From contig CAIYUC010000098.1 in assembly GCA_903929315.1 (NCBI GenBank), positions 1 through 46,079 on the forward strand: a stretch of DNA of 46,079 nucleotides, given 5' to 3'. The stretch is from an uncultured Bacteroidales bacterium. Lineage in GTDB: Bacteria; Bacteroidota; Bacteroidia; Bacteroidales; FEN-979. The notes under the pieces were generated by a model. The model saw only the letters and a list, made by a program, of their open reading frames with translations. It did not search any database and was not told where the DNA came from. This document shows, piece by piece, positions 1 through 8,708 of the stretch. Numbering within the stretch: the first letter of the stretch is position 1; each line of letters begins with the position of its first letter. Position numbers and translations under genes: made by a program.

Positions 1-41
1 AGACAAAATGGTACAACAGTACCGAAACATTGTGCGATTTG

Positions 42-111
42 TGTATGTATTCGCTTGGGCTCATACATACAAAGATATTAATTACGCTGCAAGCAGCGGG
101 GAACTAACCCC
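42..111. repeat. REP-like cluster of hairpins
   Basis: A perfect 9-bp inverted repeat (TGTATGTAT at 42-50, ATACATACA at 63-71, 12-nt loop) is followed by two small adjacent hairpins: GCTGC-AA-GCAGC at 86-97 and GGGG-AACTAA-CCCC at 98-111. The compact GC-rich double hairpin in an A/T-rich intergenic stretch resembles repetitive extragenic palindromes linked to REP-associated transposases. No transposase is visible here, though one could lie left of the window. Copy number cannot be judged from one copy. Confidence 0.4.
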
Positions 112-203
112 TAAAAGAGATTAGAATATCTGGAAGAAATTGGGGAGTGGGGGGATAAATGAAATATATGAAACATTATTAATAACCTAAAAACCTTAAA
201 ATT

Positions 204-842
204 ATGGCAGCAGCATCATTAATTAAGATTTTAAAAATCGAAGACAGGTCAAACGACCTCCATCAGGAATTTTCTAAAATAGCAAAACAGCTATTTACAA
301 AGTTTGTGATTGTTAAAGATGAAAGATATAGATATCGTTTTACTGAAATTGAATTTTATTTTCAGTCATCATTTCATCAGGATGCTTACATATATGGAAA
401 ACCAATGCAATTAACCTCTGGAAAATGGTTCAAGCATGGGTCAGGAATTGATTTGACATTTGGAAATGAAAATGCCAATATCTTTGGCGGAATACTAATT
501 CGTGGACTCTGGAATATCACTAATAAATGCTATATTAACGGACCTTTGAATGTTTTAAAGGAGTTGTCAAACGGTTATACCAATGAGGATTTACAAAGAA
601 AAATTATAATAGTAGAGTCATCAAATAATATTGGTATCATTTTGTCATCAACACGTTTCGGACTTACAAAAAAGGACTCAGACAAGGATGATTATCTTTC
701 GAGAAATTACCGTTTTATCACAGACATATGCCCAAAGAATAAGTTCAAGGGAAAAACTAAAGTAGCAGAAAAGGCATTAGAAACCAAAATTCTTAACAAG
801 GATGCTATCAATAAATTATTTACATGGGAAATTTTAAAATGA
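204..842 (+). CDS. Hypothetical protein, possible remote AAG/MPG-type glycosylase fold
   Basis: A 212-residue soluble protein without signal peptide or membrane segment. I do not recognise a named family with certainty. Its middle carries E48-I-E50-F-Y52, then H58-x-D60, a Gly-rich stretch GKWFKHGSGIDLTFG (73-87) and GGILIRGL (95-102), followed by NGPLNVL (112-118). The order E-x-E-x-Y, aromatic/Gly strand, then hydrophobic LLRAL-like strand recalls the alkyladenine DNA glycosylase (AAG/MPG) domain, where Glu of ETEAY is catalytic. This is inference from motif order, not a clear match. The stop is 9 bp before the next start, so the two genes are probably co-transcribed. No convincing promoter was found upstream. 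Confidence 0.6.
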   Translation: MAAASLIKILKIEDRSNDLHQEFSKIAKQLFTKFVIVKDERYRYRFTEIEFYFQSSFHQDAYIYGKPMQLTSGKWFKHGSGIDLTFGNENANIFGGILIRGLWNITNKCYINGPLNVLKELSNGYTNEDLQRKIIIVESSNNIGIILSSTRFGLTKKDSDKDDYLSRNYRFITDICPKNKFKGKTKVAEKALETKILNKDAINKLFTWEILK

Positions 843-851
843 TTTGGGGTA

Positions 852-1730
852 ATGACTGTTGTTTATTTCTCATCAATTCTGAAGGTCAAGTCTTATGATG
901 CAACCTTATCGATTCTACAAAAGGAGTTGACTGATTGTAGCGTAGGTTATAAATTTCTCAGTAATACCTACGACATCTGGTGTCGTGATTATATGCCAGT
1001 TCAGATCGGCATAAATCAATTCGTTCAGTTCTCACTCTCGAGAGATTATTATCAGGAAAAAGATGAATACCTAAGAACTGATCCCGTCCCAATCTGCCGT
1101 GAACTGGGAATCACACCAATTATTCCTCAATATAATGGCAAACCAATCTATCTTGAAGGCGGAAATGTGATCCGGGGATATAGTAAAGCCATCATTTGCG
1201 ATAAGGTTTTCGCCGATAATCATATACCGAAAACAAAGCTATTGGATATTCTTACAGAGGTTCTGAAGGTTGAGAGAATTATTATCATTCCTCAAGAACC
1301 TGATGAATACACAGGTCATGCAGATGGAATGATTCGTATTTTGAATTCAGGAACAGTCCTTGCAAACGACTACTTAAAAATTGGAGTGGACAAAAGGTTT
1401 CGAGATAAATTCTATGGATCACTGACCGGAGCTGGTTTGGATATTCTTCTTGTTCCTTATTTCCCTGTCGATTCTCATGCATATAATCAGCCAGCGATTG
1501 GGTGCTACATTAATTATTTACAGGTTGGACAGAAAATTTTCCTCCCAACATTTAATGATGAACCAAAGGATCATGAAGCAATCAATAGGTTTGGCGAGAT
1601 TTTCGGAACGGAGAATGTTATTCCCGTAACTTGTTCAGAAATTGCCCAGTTGGGAGGGTGTCTGAATTGTTTAAGTTGGGAAATTAACGAACATCCTCCT
1701 TTCAAAGAGCCTTTAATAAATACAATGTAA
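852..1730 (+). CDS. Agmatine deiminase / peptidyl-arginine deiminase family protein
   Basis: A 292-residue member of the guanidino-group-modifying (PAD_porph/AguA) superfamily, which hydrolyses guanidino compounds such as agmatine to the ureido product and ammonia. Visible signature elements are W43-C-R-D46, L-E102-G-G-N, G-H156-A-D158-G-x-I-R and a C-terminal GGCLNC with the candidate nucleophile C273. In typical members the residue before the catalytic Cys is His (G-I-H-C or A-L-H-C); here it is Asn. The protein is shorter than usual agmatine deiminases (about 340-370) mainly at the N-terminus. It has no signal peptide, so it is probably cytoplasmic. It follows the preceding unknown gene by 9 bp. 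No putrescine-pathway partner gene (such as N-carbamoylputrescine amidase) is present, so the substrate is uncertain. Confidence 0.85.
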   Translation: MTVVYFSSILKVKSYDATLSILQKELTDCSVGYKFLSNTYDIWCRDYMPVQIGINQFVQFSLSRDYYQEKDEYLRTDPVPICRELGITPIIPQYNGKPIYLEGGNVIRGYSKAIICDKVFADNHIPKTKLLDILTEVLKVERIIIIPQEPDEYTGHADGMIRILNSGTVLANDYLKIGVDKRFRDKFYGSLTGAGLDILLVPYFPVDSHAYNQPAIGCYINYLQVGQKIFLPTFNDEPKDHEAINRFGEIFGTENVIPVTCSEIAQLGGCLNCLSWEINEHPPFKEPLINTM

Positions 1731-1758
1731 TACTATTATCAAATTATAGGAAATTAAA

Positions 1759-1788
1759 AACCCCTAGCTGATATTCAGCCAAGGGGTT
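1759..1788 (+). terminator. Stem-loop terminator after the deiminase gene
   Basis: AACCCC (1759-1764) pairs with GGGGTT (1783-1788), and GCTGA-TAT-TCAGC (1767-1779) forms an inner stem. The hairpin starts 28 bp after the deiminase stop and is preceded by an A-run, but there is no strong T-run after it. Confidence 0.55.
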
Positions 1789-1833
1789 GTAAACGGTAAA
1801 TAACCTTATAATTTAAAAAAAGAATTCTATAAA

Positions 1834-2003
1834 TTACCAGCTTGCAGATGAACGATCGAATGAAACCGTACCTTCATAGAAAGCCCTCGGAACACTTTGT
1901 TTGCAGGTGAAGATGATCTTGCTTCCTTTTTCCTTATCCACTTCTTCTTCCCAAGTGGAATCTTAGGATTAGATTCATTGATCATTACTTCACCTTCCTG
2001 ATT
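1834..2003 (-). pseudogene. Decayed 3' end of an unknown gene
   Basis: On the minus strand a frame ends at a TAA (1834-1836) after a protein-like tail with the pieces STWEEEVDKEKGSKIIFTCK and FDRSSASW. About 40 codons upstream it meets an in-frame TAA, but an adjacent frame continues as EGEVMINESNPK. This looks like one coding end broken by a frameshift. I cannot assign a family. The rest of the 1731-2128 gap holds the deiminase terminator and a CACAATAG repeat. Confidence 0.35.
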
Positions 2004-2008
2004 TTTTT

Positions 2009-2078
2009 AAACCACAATAGGCACAATAGTCACAATAGTTTAAATCAAGATATTTATTTCTATTGTGTTCTAATATGC
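2009..2078. repeat. CACAATG-type palindromic intergenic repeat, degenerate copy
   Basis: AACCACAATAG is followed by CACAATAGTCACAATAG, then after an A/T spacer by TATTGTGTTC. It is a diverged relative of the fuller copies at 29834-29930 and 44058-44145. Confidence 0.5.
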
Positions 2079-2128
2079 CTCCCGATAGTTATCGTTAGTG
2101 GTGAAAATTAAATAGATGAATATAAAAA

Positions 2129-4291
2129 TTAGAATCTAAGCTTCAGGCTGACAAAAAATTCCCTTCCCGGAGCGGGTTGAAAACTGTTGTAATCAGAGCC
2201 ATTATTCGGTTCAGTGAAACCAAAATAATGCTCATCAAACAAATTCTTGGCAAACAAGTTGACTTCACTATTCAACCCTCCGATGTGAAATTTATAGGAT
2301 AAGTCAGCGCTAAAAAGCGTGAATCCATCGACATATGAGTTCCTTTTAATCCCATTTTCCGTGAATTGATTATAAATGGAATCATCGCTCTGGATATACC
2401 ATCTCGATTGGTACTGCATACCTACGGTGATGTTAAAATGTTTAAGGAAATCAACTCCAACCTCAGCATCTAACACATGTTGAGGGCATTGTGGGATCCA
2501 ATGATTTTTTACGCTGTCGGGGGAAGTATATTGAAAATGAGAATACGTATAAGCAATATTGAAGTGAAGTATATCCAACGGGCTCCAGGATACAAATGTT
2601 TCCAAACCGTATCTCTGGCTGCCACCCATATTGCCAAAAAATGCTGTGTTATTTCCCCTGCTGACAATGCTGTACCGGTAGAATTCATTTGTTGAATTGA
2701 TTAAAAATCCACCAACGCTATAATAAAACCGCTTACCGACATCACCTCTTAATCCTAATTCAAAACCCTGTGAAAAGGAAGGTTTAATGGTTTCATTGAA
2801 TCCTCCGTACTGAGCGGGGTTGTTGTATAATTCATCTTCTGTAGGGACCAGAAAACCGGTTCCATAATTGCCATAAATATTTAAATAATCAGCAACATTG
2901 TAAGCGAGTCCAAGACGGAAAGAAGGACTGTTAAAGGCTCTGTTACCGGATGGTTGAACAACGGAATCCGGCAAGGGAATGTTATTTATTAACTGGTTGT
3001 TTACATAGTCATAGCGTGCATTTAACGTGATAAATAATTTTTTACCGATATCCAGTTTATCAATCAGGAAAACGCCGGCACTTTGCTGTTTAATGATCTG
3101 GTTTATCAGGATCGTATCGGTATCAAAGGTGACCTCACTGAAATGGCTGTCGACCCTGTTGTGGTCAATATGATTTTCATCCGGTACTCCAAACATATTT
3201 TCGGTCATGGTCTTCGATTCATAATCTGCACCGAGGCTGAAATGATTTCTTAGTTTGTCACTGCCACAGGTGAGGTTGTACTGTGCAGAAAAACCCGGGT
3301 TGATAAAAGGCTTGTTATCATCCCCGTTATTTGAGGTCTCCCTGTAATTATTCATCCTCATAAATGCCTTTAACTGGATGCTCTGGTTGTCTTTTATCAT
3401 AAAGGTTCCCAGAAGCGCGCCGGTGAGTCGTTGGGTTTTATGGAATTCATTATAGGGGATTGCATCTGTGTTGGCTGCCCTGGGGCCGACAGTATCATAC
3501 CTGCCTAAATTGATGCCTTCGGAATTCTGGTTAAAATAATTTGTGTAAGCAAGGATTTGTGTGATTTTAATTTTATTTGACGGAGACCAGTTCACTTTTT
3601 CATTGAAAATATCTCCCATAAAGGCCTGGTGCTCACGGTATCCATTACCTTGTGTATGAGAATAAGAAACCCTGTAATTGGTATTACCCTGTGTTCCGTC
3701 AACCTGGCCCAAAACTTTCCAGAAACCATAGGAACCCGCCGTAGCATAAAATAAACCATTGACTGGTTTTTTTCCGCCATCCGTAGTGAGGATATTTACA
3801 ACCCCGCCTGTAGCGCTGGCTCCATACATCGAAGCCGCTAAGCCTTTTACGACTTCTACACTTTTTACAGTTACCCAGTCAACATCATAAAGGTCAGGTG
3901 CAAATCCTCCCGGATCATTCACCGGAATCCCATCAATCAGAACCCCGATTCCCCTGAATCCGCTTTCTGTTAATACACCCTGACCGCGAATATAGAAGTG
4001 AATACGTGAACCTCCGGTTCCATTATCAATTCTTACTCCCGGAACAAGCCGGAATGCCTCATCGGCAGCAATTGTTTTATTAAAAGTTGTTAATTGCGCA
4101 CCTGAAACAACGGAAATCGATGAGGGGATTTCAACAAGCGGAGTAGTTGTTCTTAAAGCGGTGACAACAATTTCGTTGAGATTAATTGGTGTGATGGTAT
4201 CTATTTTGGGAAGTTTTTTTCTCTCTTGCACTTGTGATAAAACAGAAAGGCTGAAGCAGAAAATAATAATTATTGTATATATTGATTTCAT
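2129..4291 (-). CDS. TonB-dependent outer membrane receptor
   Basis: A 720-residue protein with a Sec signal peptide (hydrophobic segment to about residue 19, then Q), a TonB-box-like LNEIVVTALR near residue 40, a plug domain (about 45-160, including GVLIDGIPVND and the SVEVVKGLAASMYGASATGG region), and a long beta-barrel ending in the terminal aromatic motif FFVSLKLRF. The layout is that of siderophore, metal-chelate or cobalamin receptors (CirA/FecA/BtuB group) rather than SusC, because there is no N-terminal carboxypeptidase-like extension and no SusD partner. It would sit in the outer membrane and import a ligand using TonB-ExbBD energy. The substrate is unknown. The gene upstream on the same strand encodes a small anchored protein that may be its partner. 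Confidence 0.93.
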   Translation of the reverse strand: MKSIYTIIIIFCFSLSVLSQVQERKKLPKIDTITPINLNEIVVTALRTTTPLVEIPSSISVVSGAQLTTFNKTIAADEAFRLVPGVRIDNGTGGSRIHFYIRGQGVLTESGFRGIGVLIDGIPVNDPGGFAPDLYDVDWVTVKSVEVVKGLAASMYGASATGGVVNILTTDGGKKPVNGLFYATAGSYGFWKVLGQVDGTQGNTNYRVSYSHTQGNGYREHQAFMGDIFNEKVNWSPSNKIKITQILAYTNYFNQNSEGINLGRYDTVGPRAANTDAIPYNEFHKTQRLTGALLGTFMIKDNQSIQLKAFMRMNNYRETSNNGDDNKPFINPGFSAQYNLTCGSDKLRNHFSLGADYESKTMTENMFGVPDENHIDHNRVDSHFSEVTFDTDTILINQIIKQQSAGVFLIDKLDIGKKLFITLNARYDYVNNQLINNIPLPDSVVQPSGNRAFNSPSFRLGLAYNVADYLNIYGNYGTGFLVPTEDELYNNPAQYGGFNETIKPSFSQGFELGLRGDVGKRFYYSVGGFLINSTNEFYRYSIVSRGNNTAFFGNMGGSQRYGLETFVSWSPLDILHFNIAYTYSHFQYTSPDSVKNHWIPQCPQHVLDAEVGVDFLKHFNITVGMQYQSRWYIQSDDSIYNQFTENGIKRNSYVDGFTLFSADLSYKFHIGGLNSEVNLFAKNLFDEHYFGFTEPNNGSDYNSFQPAPGREFFVSLKLRF

Positions 4292-4424
4292 GATGGACAG
4301 TTTTATATTTAAGATTGTTGTATACTAAATGAAAAATAAAGATGAATAGGAATAATCACCGTATTTTACAATGCTGAAAGATGAATTATGAATGATGAAG
4401 GAAATCGTCCTATCCGGAGTTTTA

Positions 4425-4955
4425 TCAGGATAATTCCGGAGGTGGAGATAGGGGGATATGAATTGGGGTTAACGGATGACATTGATTATAACCAAAAACA
4501 ACCTCCACAGGTTGAGGATAATCGAAGATGATAGGTTCTTTGATAAGCGCAATTTTGATCAGGTGATATAAAAGTGCCTGGGTTTGTTTTGCTTTTCCTG
4601 ATGAACCAGGAACGAGATTTAGATTTTGTATTTTTTCAAAACCAGCGATCAGCCTCTCTTCCTGCTTGTCATTGATACAATAATACCATATCATGTTTCC
4701 TTTCACCGATTCGCTGACAATATCGTATAATCGACCGCAATAAGAGAATTCATGAAGATCTGTCTTTTTGAAATTTGGGTTGGAATCCGGACGATCTATT
4801 TTTATCAGAATGCACATCTCTTTATGAAATCCAGAGTTGATCATTCCCCTGATCTCAGATCGAATCATCGATTGATTCACTTTAAATACAAAGTAATAAC
4901 CCATCGTGTTGAACAGGAAAATTCCAAGAAGGAGGATAGAGAAACTTTTTTTCAT
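4425..4955 (-). CDS. Small membrane-anchored hypothetical protein next to TonB receptor
   Basis: The reading frame is open from 5051, but I chose the Met at 4955 (176 residues). It begins MKKSFSILLLGIFLFNTMGY, a signal anchor, and a TATATTTG -7 box lies at 4990-4983, just upstream and downstream of the longer start. After the anchor the protein is hydrophilic with four Cys residues (CILI, FSYCGRL, WYYCIND, NQCHPLTP) and ends in a proline-rich tail. No known domain was recognised. Small exported proteins of this type often sit directly upstream of TonB-dependent receptors in Bacteroidota, so a role in receptor regulation or metal handling is a guess from context. The gap to the receptor gene is 133 bp. 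Confidence 0.65.
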   Translation of the reverse strand: MKKSFSILLLGIFLFNTMGYYFVFKVNQSMIRSEIRGMINSGFHKEMCILIKIDRPDSNPNFKKTDLHEFSYCGRLYDIVSESVKGNMIWYYCINDKQEERLIAGFEKIQNLNLVPGSSGKAKQTQALLYHLIKIALIKEPIIFDYPQPVEVVFGYNQCHPLTPIHIPLSPPPELS

Positions 4956-4982
4956 GGTTTTAACTCTGGCAGGGTTATACCG

Positions 4983-4990
4983 CAAATATA
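4983..4990 (-). promoter_or_regulatory. Bacteroidota -7 box (TATATTTG)
   Basis: On the minus strand TATATTTG matches the TAnnTTTG consensus and would start transcription near 4976, about 20 nt before the ATG at 4955. No clear -33 TTTG at the right spacing. Confidence 0.45.
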
Positions 4991-5019
4991 TAATTAAATT
5001 TATTAAAACCCTGCCTAAA

Positions 5020-5107
5020 TTAAAATTTAAAATGCAAAAGTCAAAAGTCAAACGTCAGTGACTGATAAATACACTTTGTATTTTGCATTTTGAATTTTGC
5101 ATTTTAA
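5020..5107. repeat. Low-complexity palindrome (AAATGCAAAA / TTTTGCATTT words)
   Basis: TTAAAATGCAAAAGTCAAAAG on the left is mirrored by TTTTGCATTTTGAATTTTGC on the right, around a short centre. It is one of several word-type palindromes in this window and fills most of the gap between the small anchored protein and the Asp-box protein. Confidence 0.5.
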
Positions 5108-5226
5108 CATGATATAGATAGCAATCAATAAAATATTATCCTTAAAAAACCATCAGTCAGAATATCAAAATAAGATTTAACCATTTTCTCTCCAAAGGGT
5201 TATAAATTATAAAAAAATCAGGGTCT

Positions 5227-8200
5227 TTATTTTTGAATCACAATTTTATGATCAACATTCCCGTCATTTTTCCGGATTTCCAGAAAATAAATCCCTGATG
5301 GTAAATTCATAAAAGTAAAATATTTCCTGAAAACTCCCTTAACAGTGATATTTTTTTCTTCATAAATCGTGGTATTTAATGGATTAATGAATTTTAAAGC
5401 CAGGGATTCAGGAGTTTTAGACCGGATGGTAAGGGTAAAATTTCCATTATTCGGATTGGGATAAACTTCGGAGAAAAACGGTTTTTCCAAATCCTCAATA
5501 CCGGTACAATCTTTAAAAGTTATCAAAACAGAATCTGCCCGGGTACAATTGTACCTGTTTGTCACATAAACCTTAAACTTAGTCGTGTTAATACCGCCTG
5601 TTACTGAAGTATCTACGGCAATCCCTGAAGTGGTCATCCCACCAGGGATCCACAGATAACGTCCATCGTTGATAGTATCAACACGGAGGGTAACGGTTTG
5701 ACCGGCGCATGCCGTATCATTTGGAGTTACTGTGAGGTTAACAACCGGAATATTCCCGATCGTTAGGTTCATGTTTTTTCTGACATTTCCATAATTTCCG
5801 TATCCTGTTAGCTTTAACGTCACCAGGCCGGTGATAATATCATTTGTGCCGGGAGTGTAGACTGGCGAGACCAGGGTATCATTATTGAAAGAGCCGTCTC
5901 CGGTAGAAGACCATCGGATGGAATCATAATTCGTAGCAGATCCCTGCATCGTATAAGTTTTTCCGGCGCAGATCGTATCATCTGGACCGGCGCTTATGTC
6001 AGGTAGCGAGGGAGGAGGAAATGTAATGAAATCAATCCAGGCGCAATCCTGACCCTTAAATCCATAGGCATCTTTCGCATAAATCCATCTGAAATTATGT
6101 GATCCGGCAGATACCGGGAAAGCTACTCTTCCCCAGGGTGTTTCACCTGACCATGATCCCTCAAGGGTATTTTCTATATAAAAATTCAGGAAATCATATC
6201 CGGGTTCAGAAGAGGTCTTGTGATAAAAGGAGATACTGTCATTAACACCGGCGACATAATTCACAAATAATTCTGTAGTTTGCTGGTCATTGATCGTGGC
6301 AGACTTTGCACAATAAACCCCTTCGTAAGGTTGAACATTGGTGAGGGTCCATTGATGGCTGTTGCCAAGGGACCATGGAAATTTCGTAAATGTGCCGGTT
6401 TCCCAATCCTCAACGATCAGCCCGATTCCCATATGGAATGTACGCTGTGCATGATATAGTCCTGAATGGACCTGAACCGCCAGATCAGCATATGAACTTA
6501 TATTTGCATCCTCGGCCACAGTTATAGTAAAATGTGCATTTTTTACCTGCCATGGCTGAAGGGTATCAAGATTCATACTTCCGGAATTTACAGTGATAAA
6601 ACCGGATTGAGAAGAAAGCGTTGCAATAGTGCCCGGACATGCAAAATCTCCTGGGTTGGACACCGGGATCAGAACATCGACAGTTTCCCCGGGGTCCAGT
6701 CTTCCGTTATGGTTACCGGTTATATCAACAACTGTTATATTGTTGATCTTTAAAGCCGGTGCATGAGCTACAAGGAAAAAATGACTGTACCATGTGCTAT
6801 CCCCATCGGTGATCCTGAGGATAAACATTACTTTCAAACCGTCAGGAATGGTGTCAGATACTTTAAGAGAGTACCCGTTGGGGATTACTTTGATTTCACC
6901 GGTAGCCATGCTTCCATAATTTTCAACACTGTCGGTAACGATAATATAAGGAGAAATAGCGGAGAGATATGTTTGTAAATTATTTCCCGGTTTATCCCCG
7001 ATATTTTCAAGTCCTATGGAAAGATACAGTGAATCGCCATAGTTCATGTTCTGTCCTGAATGATCGGTGATGGATGTGAGATCGACAGAATTATAGACGA
7101 TATAAGCCTGGTTCGGCGCCGGTCCGAGGTTAAAAGGAGAAGTATAGGACAAGCCTCTTCCCGACCGGTTGTCTGTCCAGACGGGGTAAACTTTCATATT
7201 CTTCGAGGTGATCCCGATGTAATCACCGAAGTAGCTTCCTGCAAGTCCCGGAATCGGAGAAGGGGTATAAGCGACATCGCTTACTTTCACGTCCTGCCAT
7301 GTATCTCCTGCATCATAAGAATAAGAAACCCAGGTTTCACACTGGGTGGCTGACACGTTCCGGTCATCATAATAGATCACGGCGAGTGTGCCGTTCTCGG
7401 GATCGCATGTGATCCAGGGGAAATAATGCTCTTTTCCAACTCCGGACGGATCCTGGTTCACTCTCACAGGTGCCGACCAGGTACTTCCACCATCTGAGGA
7501 ACGGATTAAATATACGTCGATATCTGCACCTGTGTTGATTCCGGGGACACCATGATTAGCCCATACAACATATACATTACCGTGGTATGTTCCGTTACTG
7601 TTATCCACTGACATGGAAGGGAAGGAATTCACCCTCATATTTTTAGAGGTACTACTGAGACGTATACCTTTAATATTGTTTTTGATCCGGGTTGCCGGTA
7701 TAAATGTGGCTCCGCCATCAACAGATTTGGAAAAGCCGATTGCGTTTTCATCTGCAGGCCAGTTATCATAAATAGACCAAACAGCATAAACTTCTCCGTT
7801 CGGACCAGTATTGATATTAACACCCTGGTTATGACCTCCTGCCATTACTGCTGAACTGATATTCAAAGGAGAAGACCATGTCAATCCATGATCGGTGGAA
7901 CGGGAGATCTCGATATTGTAATTGTTTACAGAACTGCTTACTCCATTCATCCAACCATCATAAAGATATCCCTCGAAAGGGCTTGCAGACCTTGTATCGA
8001 TCCAAAGATGGTTTTTATCAAGGATATAAGGACCTCCTCCCTGAGGGACTGATCCTACCTGGACATAGGTCCATGTAGTACCCTGGTCTGTCGAATAGGC
8101 AACCCCCTGTCCCCAGTCATAACTGATATCACCCACATACCACCAGCCATTTAAACTGATCGCTGTAGCAGGATCGCCTAAATTAAGCTGTCCGGCCCCT

Positions 8201-8649
8201 GAAATAGCCCCTCCCCAGGTAACACCGGCATCATTTGAAAAAAATCCATCAGATCCGAAAGCATTTACAACAGAACCGCCATCCCAATCTGTTGAATTAT
8301 TTGAATTCAGAATAATAGATTCATCGAAAGGGTCAACAAAAACGGAGTTCTCACTTTGTGTGGTATTGGCCTGATCAATTATGGGAATATCGGGAGAATC
8401 CTGGGTATTGATCCCTTTCCCGAAAATTTTACTGGAGGAATAAACGGCTTTTTCAACCGGGATATAGGGGTCAGCTTTAACATAACCCAATTGAACCATC
8501 CTTTTCCAGTAAGCGATACAATCGATTCTCGTATCGACAATTCCTTTACCGGCCGGAGTTACTTCAGGTAAACGAGGACCGTGTTGGGCAAATAAAGGAA
8601 TGAATAGTATAATGTCGGAAAGAAGTAAAAGAAAAACCTTTTTCATCAT
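5227..8649 (-). CDS. T9SS-secreted Asp-box (BNR/sialidase-like propeller) protein
   Basis: A 1140-residue exoprotein. A signal peptide (to LFA, then Q22) is followed by a six-fold run of Asp-box motifs of the S-x-D-x-G-x-T-W type (STDQGTTW, STDHGLTW, SVDGGATF, SSDGGSTW, SYDAGDTW), the mark of a sialidase-like beta-propeller at about 130-500. The catalytic Arg triad and Tyr of true sialidases are not evident, so an enzymatic role is not claimed. After it come CARDB/Ig-like segments (about 520-740), a jelly-roll-like region (about 745-890, EDWETG onward), two Ig/PKD-like modules, and a T9SS sorting domain in the last 80 residues (YPNPNNGNFTL to the end). It follows the C25 protease gene by 59 bp on the same strand. 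ATG codons at 8649 and 8646 are both possible starts. Confidence 0.88.
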   Translation of the reverse strand: MMKKVFLLLLSDIILFIPLFAQHGPRLPEVTPAGKGIVDTRIDCIAYWKRMVQLGYVKADPYIPVEKAVYSSSKIFGKGINTQDSPDIPIIDQANTTQSENSVFVDPFDESIILNSNNSTDWDGGSVVNAFGSDGFFSNDAGVTWGGAISGAGQLNLGDPATAISLNGWWYVGDISYDWGQGVAYSTDQGTTWTYVQVGSVPQGGGPYILDKNHLWIDTRSASPFEGYLYDGWMNGVSSSVNNYNIEISRSTDHGLTWSSPLNISSAVMAGGHNQGVNINTGPNGEVYAVWSIYDNWPADENAIGFSKSVDGGATFIPATRIKNNIKGIRLSSTSKNMRVNSFPSMSVDNSNGTYHGNVYVVWANHGVPGINTGADIDVYLIRSSDGGSTWSAPVRVNQDPSGVGKEHYFPWITCDPENGTLAVIYYDDRNVSATQCETWVSYSYDAGDTWQDVKVSDVAYTPSPIPGLAGSYFGDYIGITSKNMKVYPVWTDNRSGRGLSYTSPFNLGPAPNQAYIVYNSVDLTSITDHSGQNMNYGDSLYLSIGLENIGDKPGNNLQTYLSAISPYIIVTDSVENYGSMATGEIKVIPNGYSLKVSDTIPDGLKVMFILRITDGDSTWYSHFFLVAHAPALKINNITVVDITGNHNGRLDPGETVDVLIPVSNPGDFACPGTIATLSSQSGFITVNSGSMNLDTLQPWQVKNAHFTITVAEDANISSYADLAVQVHSGLYHAQRTFHMGIGLIVEDWETGTFTKFPWSLGNSHQWTLTNVQPYEGVYCAKSATINDQQTTELFVNYVAGVNDSISFYHKTSSEPGYDFLNFYIENTLEGSWSGETPWGRVAFPVSAGSHNFRWIYAKDAYGFKGQDCAWIDFITFPPPSLPDISAGPDDTICAGKTYTMQGSATNYDSIRWSSTGDGSFNNDTLVSPVYTPGTNDIITGLVTLKLTGYGNYGNVRKNMNLTIGNIPVVNLTVTPNDTACAGQTVTLRVDTINDGRYLWIPGGMTTSGIAVDTSVTGGINTTKFKVYVTNRYNCTRADSVLITFKDCTGIEDLEKPFFSEVYPNPNNGNFTLTIRSKTPESLALKFINPLNTTIYEEKNITVKGVFRKYFTFMNLPSGIYFLEIRKNDGNVDHKIVIQK

Positions 8650-8708
8650 CCGCAGAATTTTAATAATTCAGTTGAACAGTCAGATGCTAATTGGTTTTGT
8701 TTGATTAT

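Noticed and set aside
5227-8649. Calling the Asp-box protein a sialidase
   Set aside because: Asp boxes are structural and common in many propellers; the Arg triad and catalytic Tyr/Glu were not identified.
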